This document shows positions 6,436-12,583 of a stretch of DNA of 12,583 bases, one piece after another. The notes beneath the pieces were generated by a model, which was not told where the DNA came from, ran no database searches, and was given only the letters and a program-made list of their open reading frames with translations. Source of the DNA: an uncultured Ignavibacteria bacterium (lineage in GTDB: Bacteria > Bacteroidota > Ignavibacteria > Tepidaquicellales > Tepidaquicellaceae); NCBI GenBank assembly GCA_937974175.1, contig CALJIG010000048.1, forward strand, positions 1 through 12,583. The letters are read 5' to 3'. The position numbers were made by a program, and so were the translations under genes. Position 1 is the first letter of the stretch. Each line of letters opens with the position of its first letter.

Positions 6436-8340
6436 TTAATCATACAATCCGATAAAAAATAACACACCTAATTTATAAATTAAATTACTGTTAGCCAAAT
6501 CTTCTTTTCCATTTACATAGTCATCTACGGCGTTTTGCATTAAATCTGTTTCAAAATACTCAGTTGAAAAATATTTTTCTAATTTTATCTCTGATAAGAT
6601 TGTTTTATAATAGTCTCCGAAAACTGAATTGTAAATCGTCTCTGCAGCAAGACTCCAGCTTCCTCCTGAGTAATTCCATTTTTTATCTGACTCCGATATA
6701 TATGAATGAGCACTGCTTTCTTCCAGGACACTCAATGGAATATTCCATTTTTCATGGGACAAATACCTCAAAGGGTACTTTGTGGGTCTTAGTTCAAGTC
6801 CCCGGCCCCAACTTTCAGGCATTGAATACATAAATTTTACAAGTGAGCTATCCAGGAAAGGAATTTTACAATTATTACCATTCTTTCTTAAAGGAGAATG
6901 CTTTACTTCTATCTGAGGACTATGGAAATGATACTCTCTGTATAACTGCAGTAACAAGTAATATAAATTTTCCGCTGAACTGCTTGAAACTAAACTTGTA
7001 AAAATACTTCCCGGTGTATTTAGATTAATCTTATTGAGAAGTGATTTTTTAACAAATTTACTTCCTATTGCTTTAGCAAACGGAACTCTTTCCGATGAAA
7101 GCATAAATGATTTAAAATATAATTCTAAATCCTGCTCTGATTCAAAATTCTCTTCTCCAAAATAAAATTTAAAGAACTGAAATACTTTGTCATCCGGATA
7201 AGAACCATTCACTATTTTCCGGAAGAATGAGGGACCAAACAAATAACTTTTCATCTTATCGCCGTACTCACGAAGCTCCCGGTTTGGATATGTTACAGAT
7301 ACAAATTGAGAAAATCCGAAATTATGGATTGAGTCGGAAGCCTCACCGCTGAATATTGCTGCGTCGTTGTTTCGCTTTGCAATTTCATTGACGGCTTTAG
7401 GCATGTCAACGAAAAAATATGTGTGATAGTTTTTTAACTCATCTCTGATGTTTTCCCAATCCCGAATATTATTTTTATCATTAAAATCTATTTCAATTTT
7501 TTCTGAATCAATACCGTAATAATTGGAAATTCTTTTGACCTTATCTGTTTCGTAGATATTATATACTTCACCGCTCTTTAACTTTGTTTCATATACAACT
7601 GAATTGACTTTTTTTGAGGAGTGTCCCTGTAAGAGGTGATAAATTATAGAAGTGGAATCCCATCCGCCGCTGTTCAAAACATAATTTGTATCTCCTGAAC
7701 GTGACAGAATGGAATTTGAAATTAAGGCATCATATTTATCAATATATGATTTATCGTAATCTTGAATTTCATAATTTTCAGAAATATATTCATAACTGAG
7801 CTCGTCATTTGAAATTCTAATAAATTCATTTGTTTTGAATCTGCTGATATTCTCATACAATGTTTGATGTACCGGAGTGTACCCCATTGTAATATATGAT
7901 AAAAGCCCTTCCTGATTATATTTTATCTCCGATAGTTCTCCAATAATATTATCCAGACTTGTTGCAGCTATAAAAGAATTATTTTTTTGAGTATAGAAAA
8001 AGTTCTTTCTATTAAGATAATCACAAAAAATAAAGGCTTCATTTTTATCCGAATCTATGAATAGAACATTGTATATTCCTTCAACTGAATTAATAAATTC
8101 TTCGAGATTAAAATTCTCAAGCTCTTTTTTTAAAAATTCGGTGTATTCATCTTTCTTTATTTGCCGGATGTTACCATTCTTAATAGAATAGTAAATTTCT
8201 CCTTCAAAAAAAAACTGTTTATTGCCGTTTTTCACATTGAGAATATACTTCGTATCGGATATTAAAAGAGCACCGGTACCTAATTGTATAAGATTACCTT
8301 CTTCTAAATTCTCCTGACTTTTTTTGAATGTAATTTTCAA
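6436..8340 (-). CDS. Asparagine-synthetase-like ATP-dependent amide-forming enzyme lacking the glutaminase Cys
   Basis: This 634-residue protein follows the AsnB plan: an N-terminal Ntn-hydrolase-like domain (about 1-190) and a C-terminal ATP-pyrophosphatase synthetase domain. The PPi-loop SGGWDST is at 224-230. GEASDS (332-337) stands where AsnB has GEGSDE. GYTPVHQTLYENI (153-165) matches the linker found in AsnB homologues. The first domain keeps strand patterns (VEGIYNVLFID, 86-96), but the protein starts MKIT with no Cys2, so glutamine hydrolysis as in AsnB is not expected. The start is TTG (8340-8338), in the same frame as and 9 bases after the gmd stop, so no upstream Cys is available. 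Known parallels are WbpS-like proteins in Pseudomonas O-antigen loci, proposed to amidate uronic acids, and beta-lactam synthetase, which also lost the Cys. I infer amidation of a sugar acid or joining of an amine to a sugar carboxylate. The substrate is unknown. Confidence 0.82.
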   Translation of the reverse strand: MKITFKKSQENLEEGNLIQLGTGALLISDTKYILNVKNGNKQFFFEGEIYYSIKNGNIRQIKKDEYTEFLKKELENFNLEEFINSVEGIYNVLFIDSDKNEAFIFCDYLNRKNFFYTQKNNSFIAATSLDNIIGELSEIKYNQEGLLSYITMGYTPVHQTLYENISRFKTNEFIRISNDELSYEYISENYEIQDYDKSYIDKYDALISNSILSRSGDTNYVLNSGGWDSTSIIYHLLQGHSSKKVNSVVYETKLKSGEVYNIYETDKVKRISNYYGIDSEKIEIDFNDKNNIRDWENIRDELKNYHTYFFVDMPKAVNEIAKRNNDAAIFSGEASDSIHNFGFSQFVSVTYPNRELREYGDKMKSYLFGPSFFRKIVNGSYPDDKVFQFFKFYFGEENFESEQDLELYFKSFMLSSERVPFAKAIGSKFVKKSLLNKINLNTPGSIFTSLVSSSSAENLYYLLLQLYREYHFHSPQIEVKHSPLRKNGNNCKIPFLDSSLVKFMYSMPESWGRGLELRPTKYPLRYLSHEKWNIPLSVLEESSAHSYISESDKKWNYSGGSWSLAAETIYNSVFGDYYKTILSEIKLEKYFSTEYFETDLMQNAVDDYVNGKEDLANSNLIYKLGVLFFIGLYD

Positions 8341-8349
8341 AAACGAAGA

Positions 8350-9378
8350 TTACATTATTTCTAAATCAGCTTTTACCATAATATCAACAAGCTGTTCGAA
8401 CTTTACTTTTGGTTCCCATCCTAAATTTTTCTTTGCTTTTGATGCATCACCAATTAATAAATCAACCTCTGTAGGTCTGTAGTATGTCGGGTCAACGCTC
8501 ACTAAGACCTTTCCTGTATTCTTATCTTTTCCCTTTTCCTTTTCTTCTTTTCCTTCCCATTCTAATTCTATTCCAACAGATTTAAATGATAAGTCTACAA
8601 ACTCTTTTACCGTATGCGTTTCACCTGTAGCAAGTACATAGTCTTCGGGTGATTTTTGCTGCATCATCATCCACATTCCTTCGCAATATTCAGGAGCAAA
8701 GCCCCAGTCTCTTTTCGAATCAAGATTTCCCAAGGTTAAACTTTCCTGCTTGCCTTTTTTGATAGCTGCAACCGCTCTTGTAATTTTTCTTGTTACGAAT
8801 GTTTCACCTCTTCTCGGCGACTCATGATTAAATAAAATTCCGTTGCAAGCATAAAGATTATATGCCTCACGGTAGTTTACTACTATCCAGTAACCGTAAA
8901 TTTTTGCAACTCCGTATGGACTTCTCGGATAAAAAGGAGTTGTTTCCTTTTGGGGTACTTCCTGAACTTTTCCGTAAAGCTCGCTTGTAGATGCCTGATA
9001 AAATTTGGTTTTTATTCCTGTCTCTCTTATCGCATCTAAAAATCTTAATGTACCGATAGCATCTACTTCAGCTGTGTATTCAGGCACTTCAAAAGAAACC
9101 TTCACATGCGACTGAGCAGCAAGATTATAAATTTCATCCGGTTTAATTTTTTCAAGAAGACGGTTCAGATTACTTGTATCTGTTATATCTCCATGATAAA
9201 GAAAAAAAGACTTGTTCATTATTTTTTTATCCATCATAAGATGCTCTATTCTGCCTGTATTGAATGAGCTGCTTCTTCTTATTATGCCATGCACTTCATA
9301 GCCTTTTTTTAATAATATTTCCGCCAGATAGCTCCCATCCTGCCCGGTAATTCCTGAAATTAAAGCTTTTTTAGACAT
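8350..9378 (-). CDS. gmd: GDP-mannose 4,6-dehydratase
   Basis: This cytoplasmic short-chain dehydrogenase/reductase of the extended type (342 residues, normal length) converts GDP-D-mannose to GDP-4-keto-6-deoxy-D-mannose. That product is the precursor of GDP-fucose, GDP-rhamnose and GDP-perosamine. The nucleotide-binding loop is GITGQDGSYLAE (9-20). The catalytic set is complete: Thr131 and Glu133 in STSELYG, and Tyr155/Lys159 in YGVAK. The Gmd hallmarks RRSSSFNTGRI (34-44), NHESPRRGETFVTRKITRA (184-202), KRDWGFAPEY (222-231) and RPTEVDLLIGD (301-311) are all present. It is the first gene of the polysaccharide operon, with 256 bases upstream that may hold the promoter, and it sets up a 6-deoxy-hexose branch. 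No reductase or aminotransferase acting on its product lies in the window. The ATG at 9378 fits the family start (M-x-K-x-A-LI-G-TGQDG), and no Shine-Dalgarno sequence is visible. Confidence 0.97.
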   Translation of the reverse strand: MSKKALISGITGQDGSYLAEILLKKGYEVHGIIRRSSSFNTGRIEHLMMDKKIMNKSFFLYHGDITDTSNLNRLLEKIKPDEIYNLAAQSHVKVSFEVPEYTAEVDAIGTLRFLDAIRETGIKTKFYQASTSELYGKVQEVPQKETTPFYPRSPYGVAKIYGYWIVVNYREAYNLYACNGILFNHESPRRGETFVTRKITRAVAAIKKGKQESLTLGNLDSKRDWGFAPEYCEGMWMMMQQKSPEDYVLATGETHTVKEFVDLSFKSVGIELEWEGKEEKEKGKDKNTGKVLVSVDPTYYRPTEVDLLIGDASKAKKNLGWEPKVKFEQLVDIMVKADLEIM

Positions 9379-9495
9379 TAATGTTTATGTTTTAGATTTG
9401 TAAATTTAGTTTGAATTATAGCTCCGCTAATCCTATCACATTCGAATATAGTAATAGGAGCAGAAATTTTCGGATTTTATCTTTTCTTGATTCGA

Positions 9496-9526
9496 CAAAT
9501 ATCGTAAAATTAATAGTATAGGCAAA
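9496..9526 (-). promoter_or_regulatory. Candidate Bacteroidota-type promoter for the gmd operon
   Basis: On the minus strand TTTG (9526-9523) is followed after 19 bases by GATATTTG (9503-9496). This resembles the Bacteroidota housekeeping consensus TTTG - about 19-21 bases - TAnnTTTG, with one mismatch in the downstream element. It would give a leader of roughly 110 bases before the gmd ATG. The match comes from scanning by eye in very AT-rich DNA, and this lineage may not use exactly that consensus, so it is tentative. Confidence 0.3.
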
Positions 9527-9534
9527 GAAAAGAC

Positions 9535-9593
9535 CTGCAATTTTGAAAATACCTTTAATGCCTTATTAATTCAATTTAAAAAGAAAATTGCAG
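9535..9593. repeat. Perfect 10-bp inverted repeat upstream of the candidate gmd promoter
   Basis: CTGCAATTTT (9535-9544) and AAAATTGCAG (9584-9593) are exact reverse complements separated by 39 bases. They lie just upstream of the candidate -33 element. The pair could be two half-sites of a regulator, a long-range hairpin, or chance in AT-rich sequence. Function is not known. Confidence 0.45.
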
Positions 9594-9609
9594 AAAATAA
9601 TCTTTTTAG

Positions 9610-9649
9610 GAAGAAAATTCATAAAAATGAGCTGCTAAGAATTTTCTTC
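9610..9649 (-). repeat. Perfect 11-bp inverted repeat at the end of the DUF454 gene (possible weak terminator)
   Basis: GAAGAAAATTC (9610-9620) and GAATTTTCTTC (9639-9649) pair perfectly around an 18-base loop that includes the stop codon of the DUF454 gene. The position suggests transcript termination or 3'-end protection. The stem is AT-rich and is not followed by a U run on the minus strand (it is followed by CTAAAAAG), so it is not a standard intrinsic terminator. Confidence 0.45.
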
Positions 9650-10057
9650 AGCCTTATAGGTTTTTATTGTAAAAAGATGAATAGTTACTGCCGAAGCGAT
9701 AATTATAAGCAGAATAGAAATGTAAAGGAAAGATTCAGTATTTCTGATTGTGTAAATAGAGAACAGAATGGATGCCCACAGAAATGTTGTTGAAAATAGT
9801 TTTACTGATAGCGGTGTGCCTTTTTTATCTTTATAGTTTTTAAGGTGCCTTCCAAAGAACTTATTGGTGTGCAGCCAATTGTAAAAACGCGGTGAACTTT
9901 TTGCGTAACAGCCTGCTGCTAGCAGAAGGAATACTGTAGTCGGCATCAAAGGTAAAATCATACCAAGAATACCCAGCCCAACAAACGAATGTCCGGCGAC
10001 AACTAATGCATTTTTATTAAATTTACTTAATTCTTTTTTTTCTTTTTCGTTTTCCAA
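9635..10057 (-). CDS. DUF454 / YbaN family inner-membrane protein
   Basis: This is a small 140-residue membrane protein whose family has no established biochemical function. After a charged N-terminus (ENEKEKKELSK) come hydrophobic segments at about 17-50, 88-103 and 108-130. The diagnostic region is LPLMPTTVFLLLAAGCYAKS (35-54) followed by SPRFYNWL (55-62) and FFGRHLKNYKDKKG (67-80). It matches E. coli YbaN, where the same places read LPVLPTTPFILLAAWC, SPRFHAWL and FG..L. Length is close to YbaN (about 125) plus the extra charged N-terminus. The start is TTG at 10057-10055. No in-frame ATG precedes it before a stop, and the next Met (33) would cut the first helix. The gene stands between a strong terminator upstream and the gmd leader downstream, so it is probably its own small unit, unrelated to glycan synthesis. 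I see no convincing promoter in 10058-10180. Confidence 0.85.
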   Translation of the reverse strand: MENEKEKKELSKFNKNALVVAGHSFVGLGILGMILPLMPTTVFLLLAAGCYAKSSPRFYNWLHTNKFFGRHLKNYKDKKGTPLSVKLFSTTFLWASILFSIYTIRNTESFLYISILLIIIASAVTIHLFTIKTYKAEENS

Positions 10058-10184
10058 GCCTGAAAAAATTATTTTATAAAAATAAGCATCCTGATCAATT
10101 TAATAACTTCATTTATTTAGTATCAAAACACAACGTGCTATAATTTGAACAAAAGTAAGAGCTTTCTAGTTTGTTTTCAGGCAT

Positions 10185-10227
10185 AAAAAAAAGCGGGATT
10201 AACTTATTTCAGCTAATCCCGCTTTTT
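10185..10227 (-). terminator. Strong rho-independent terminator after the secreted propeller gene
   Basis: AAAAAGCGGGATTA (10188-10201) and TAATCCCGCTTTTT (10214-10227) form a perfect 14-bp stem with a 12-base loop. On the minus strand the second arm runs into eight consecutive U residues (10192-10185), the classical intrinsic form. It lies about 25 bases after the stop at 10253. Five T residues end the + strand side too, so weaker action in the other direction is possible. Confidence 0.93.
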
Positions 10228-10252
10228 ATAAAAACCCAATATTTTAAAAATT

Positions 10253-12226
10253 TTATCTTATCAACATCATCTTTTTTGTATCAACAAAATCATCCGTTAT
10301 CAATTTATAGAAGTAAATTCCGCTTGAAAGCTTCGATGCATCGAAGCTAACTTCATACGTTCCCGGTGTGAATTTTTTATTCACTAAAGTTGCGACTTCT
10401 TTTCCAAGCACATCAAAGACAGTTATATTTATATTCTTTGCGGCAACTACTTCAAATCTTATCTTTGTTTCCGGATTGAAAGGATTCGGATAATTCTGAT
10501 GCAGCACAAAATCTTTTGATACTGTAGTTCCAATATTCTGTATTCCTACTCTATCTAAAGGATTTAAAGTAAAGACTAAATTATTTATTGTGAAATTATT
10601 TCCCGAAGATAAAGTTACATTTGCCGAAGCAGATGTGTAGCCGACTCTGTTCACTATAATATCGTAATTTCCCGGAGGAAGCGCTGCCATGCCGTATGCT
10701 TCGTTATTATCGCTTACTGAAAAGCTTCTGTACAATGTACCCTGCTTTGCATATATGATTGTCTTTGATTTAAACGGAAGACCGTTTCCATTCAATAATC
10801 CAGCAGGCAAATAATTCAATATTGCGCTGCCGCCTATCAATCCATTTGAGACAACAGGAGTTGCAGGTATAACATCAATATTTATATTAGTAACATTTCC
10901 TCCTACATATACTCTCTGAGAATTCTGCCATGAAATGGTCGATGGGAAATAAGTGGGTACAAAATCTACTTCCTGAACTAAATCATTTGGAAATGCTATA
11001 ACGTCAACTGTATCATTACGGGTTCTTATCAAATTAAATGTTCCATTAGCTTGTATAATAGTACTGTCTATTGAAAGCACTTCTCTTGTATATAGATCTA
11101 ATCGTATTGCTTTAACTTTTCCTCCTGTAACTGCAACTCCTGAACCTGCATATCTGACTGTTCCGGAAATTGTATAAGTATTTAGTGTTTCCCATTTAGC
11201 AATTCCATTTGCAGGTCTACCGCCTGCAAATGCAAATTCACCGCCTGCATATAGAGTTGAATCAACTACCAGTAAAGAATTCACTTTATCGCTCATACCT
11301 GTACTGAATGTTGACCAGGCAGAACCGTTCCATCTTGAAATTCTGTTACAGTATAGGCTGTTTCCCGCCCCTGCAAATTTATGCTGACCGCCAACAACTA
11401 ACTGTCCTTTTAACGTATCGATTGCGTAAATTCTGTCTTCTACACCCCCGCCTACGCTTACCCAATTAGCTCCGTCAAATTTTGCAAGATAATCTGCATT
11501 AACACCTTCGCCATTAGTAAATCTTCCTCCGGCATATAATTGATTATTATAAATCGCCAGAGATAATATTCTTTCATTAAACGTTGCTGAGCTTACTGCA
11601 CTCCAGCTTGCACCATCCCATTTTGCAATTTTACTTGCAGTAACTCCGCTTGCATTATCAAATCTTCCTGCAGCATAGACGTTTGAACCCTGCACTGCAA
11701 AAGCATATACATCTCTATCTACTCCCTGTGCGCATTGTCTCCACATTGTTCCGTCCCAGTAACCTACATTATTTAAAATTGTTGCCTGTGCGCTAGTAAA
11801 TTTTCCGCCGACATACAAAAGTCCTGCATAAACCGTCAAAGCTCTTACTTCATCATTGACTCCGGTAATTAGCTGCACCCAGCTGCTTCCATTCCATTTT
11901 GCAATTCGGGAAACAGGTGATGTACCGGTTTGAGTAAAAGCGCCTCCTGCATATAATTCATTATTATATACTTCTAAGGCATATACAGTATCGTTCAAAC
12001 CGTCACCTAAAGGTAGCCACGTGCTTCCGTTCCAGGCAGCAATATTAGGCTTTCCGGCAACTGTAAATCCGCCCGCTGCAATTATTTTATTATCAAATTT
12101 TACTATGGCATTTACGTTACCGTCTAATCCTGGTCCGAGGGAATTCCAGCCTGTAACCGGCTGTGAGTATGAAATACTTGCTGTTAAAAATAATAATATT
12201 ATTATATATACTTTTTTCATCTTCAT
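10253..12226 (-). CDS. Secreted seven-repeat beta-propeller protein with T9SS type A sorting domain
   Basis: This is a 657-residue secreted or surface-anchored protein. Residues 1-21 form a signal peptide (MKMKK, hydrophobic VYIIILLFLTA, likely cut after SISYS). Residues 27-347 hold seven repeats of the form W..lg.G.nd.VyAl.vynn.LYAGG.Ft..g....iAkWdG, with the leading Trp at 27, 70, 116, 162, 208, 255 and 304. Two beta-sandwich domains of carboxypeptidase-regulatory type follow (about 350-455, with ISGTV and DFVPTYFPSTISW; and about 462-555, with ALPPGNYDIIVNRVGY). The end (572-657) is a type IX sorting domain: HQNYPNPFNPET (576-587), VFDVLGKEVATLV (603-615), SSGIYFYKL (634-642), then a basic tail. 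Its role is probably binding or adhesion at the cell surface, and no catalytic motif is visible. The ATG overlaps the upstream stop as ATGA. Met3 (12220) is an alternative start that gives an equally good signal peptide. Confidence 0.88.
   Translation of the reverse strand: MKMKKVYIIILLFLTASISYSQPVTGWNSLGPGLDGNVNAIVKFDNKIIAAGGFTVAGKPNIAAWNGSTWLPLGDGLNDTVYALEVYNNELYAGGAFTQTGTSPVSRIAKWNGSSWVQLITGVNDEVRALTVYAGLLYVGGKFTSAQATILNNVGYWDGTMWRQCAQGVDRDVYAFAVQGSNVYAAGRFDNASGVTASKIAKWDGASWSAVSSATFNERILSLAIYNNQLYAGGRFTNGEGVNADYLAKFDGANWVSVGGGVEDRIYAIDTLKGQLVVGGQHKFAGAGNSLYCNRISRWNGSAWSTFSTGMSDKVNSLLVVDSTLYAGGEFAFAGGRPANGIAKWETLNTYTISGTVRYAGSGVAVTGGKVKAIRLDLYTREVLSIDSTIIQANGTFNLIRTRNDTVDVIAFPNDLVQEVDFVPTYFPSTISWQNSQRVYVGGNVTNINIDVIPATPVVSNGLIGGSAILNYLPAGLLNGNGLPFKSKTIIYAKQGTLYRSFSVSDNNEAYGMAALPPGNYDIIVNRVGYTSASANVTLSSGNNFTINNLVFTLNPLDRVGIQNIGTTVSKDFVLHQNYPNPFNPETKIRFEVVAAKNINITVFDVLGKEVATLVNKKFTPGTYEVSFDASKLSSGIYFYKLITDDFVDTKKMMLIR
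11186..12148 (-). repeat. Seven in-frame protein repeats of about 46 residues (propeller blades)
   Basis: The repeats are diverged at DNA level but regular in protein, with spacings between leading Trp residues of 43, 46, 46, 46, 47 and 49. Recurrent pieces are LYAGG.F (repeats 2, 5 and 7 nearly identical; VYAAGRF and LYVGGKF in others), AKW(N/D)G and a final W that begins the next repeat. Repeat 6 departs most, with LVVGGQHKF and a longer loop containing Cys293. Seven blades equal a standard closed propeller. Confidence 0.75.
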
Positions 12227-12583
12227 TTAGATTTCGAATTTTTAAATTCTTCTACTGTATTTCCTTTGCTCCAATAAAGTTCAAACAACTCTATCATGTA
12301 TGTTACAAAGTTTTTATTTCTTATAATTACGTCTGTTCTGTTATTTTTTGGAATTGTTGAATCGGATAAACTAATGAATACAATTTCACCATCAAATATT
12401 GCAAGGTTTTGTGGTACTTTTTTTGCCAAACGAATTTTCTCTCCTTGTTTTTCAAACCCTTCGCATAACTCTATTAAATCTTCCTTCGTAACATTTACCC
12501 ATTTATTAAATTTTTCAAATTTAAAATTTGTAGAGGTTTCATATATACTTCTAATATTTCCTCCTTTTTTAAAAAAATTCAAA
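12223..12583 (-). CDS. C-terminal part of a probable TrmB-type transcriptional regulator (5' end outside the window)
   Basis: The frame is open to the right edge, so the true start lies outside. About 120 residues are visible. The pattern is that of the C-terminal effector domain of TrmB-like regulators, which has a phospholipase-D-like fold. KKGGNIRSIYE (5-15) corresponds to the usual ...kkGv.vR.iye strand. VPQNLAIFDGEIVFISL (56-72) matches the characteristic i..nm.i.D....l..l segment, and FVTYMIELFELYWSKG (92-107) matches the closing ....l...F..lW..a helix. In the known family an N-terminal winged helix binds DNA, but it is not visible here. The TGA overlaps the ATG of the secreted propeller gene (ATGA), so the two are probably translationally coupled. 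The regulator reading comes from the C-terminal half only, and another protein with the same domain is possible. Confidence 0.55.
   Translation of the reverse strand, partial: LNFFKKGGNIRSIYETSTNFKFEKFNKWVNVTKEDLIELCEGFEKQGEKIRLAKKVPQNLAIFDGEIVFISLSDSTIPKNNRTDVIIRNKNFVTYMIELFELYWSKGNTVEEFKNSKSK

Noticed and set aside
6564..6833. Open frame on the + strand
   Set aside because: It lies opposite the C-terminal part of the asparagine-synthetase-like gene and shows no family signature.
9379..9480. GCTCC...GGAGC and CCTAT...ATAGG pairings in the gmd leader, considered as a riboswitch
   Set aside because: The arms are only about 5 bases and the pairings conflict with each other. No known riboswitch core is recognisable.
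10058..10180. Possible promoter for the DUF454 gene (TTTG near TGTTTTG on the minus strand)
   Set aside because: The downstream element fits the TAnnTTTG pattern poorly and no other -10/-33 pair with good spacing is visible, so I do not call one.
12021..12360. Two overlapping open frames on the + strand
   Set aside because: Both are opposite the propeller gene start and the TrmB-like gene, whose protein features are clear. Their hydrophobic stretches mirror AT-rich coding sequence.

Overview
The window looks like a chromosomal segment of an AT-rich bacterium from the Bacteroidota/Ignavibacteriota side of the tree. The best taxonomic clue is a secreted protein ending in a type IX secretion (T9SS type A) sorting domain with the motif NYPNPFNPET, a wording common in Ignavibacteria-like lineages. 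Shine-Dalgarno sequences are absent or weak before nearly every gene, which also fits. The exact lineage is inference. All recognised genes lie on the minus strand, so transcription runs from high to low coordinates.

Right part (about 10180-12583), in transcription order. First comes the C-terminal part of a probable TrmB-type transcriptional regulator that enters from outside the window. It overlaps by ATGA with a gene for a secreted protein. That protein has a signal peptide, seven Trp-anchored repeats (probably a seven-bladed beta-propeller), two carboxypeptidase-regulatory-like beta domains and the T9SS tail. A strong intrinsic terminator at 10185-10227 closes this unit.

Middle (9379-10180). 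A small DUF454/YbaN-type inner-membrane protein stands alone. It is followed by a 256-base gap holding two perfect inverted repeats and one candidate promoter for the next operon.

Left part (1-9378). This is a very compact surface-polysaccharide (O-antigen or capsule type) operon: gmd, an asparagine-synthetase-like enzyme, a GT-B-like glycosyltransferase, a Wzx-type flippase, a Wzy-type polymerase, an LpxD-like acyltransferase, a GT4-like glycosyltransferase, and the N-terminus of a further protein running off the left edge. Gaps between genes are 9, 7, 2, 0, -8, 9 and -4 bases, so one transcript with coupled translation is likely.

Working model (inference). Gmd makes GDP-4-keto-6-deoxymannose as a precursor. 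The glycosyltransferases build the lipid-linked repeat unit. The LpxD-like and asparagine-synthetase-like enzymes decorate a sugar with an acyl or amide group. Wzx flips the unit and Wzy polymerises it. The enzyme that would finish the Gmd product (fucose synthase, rhamnose reductase or perosamine aminotransferase), the initiating transferase and the export machinery are not in the window, so the locus must continue to the left or be completed elsewhere.

The most noteworthy points are the asparagine-synthetase homologue without a glutaminase cysteine, the LpxD-type enzyme inside a Wzx/Wzy operon, the unfamiliar partial gene at the left edge, the TrmB-like regulator coupled to a T9SS propeller protein, and a cluster of TTG starts. 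I see no mobile element, CRISPR array, tRNA or rRNA.
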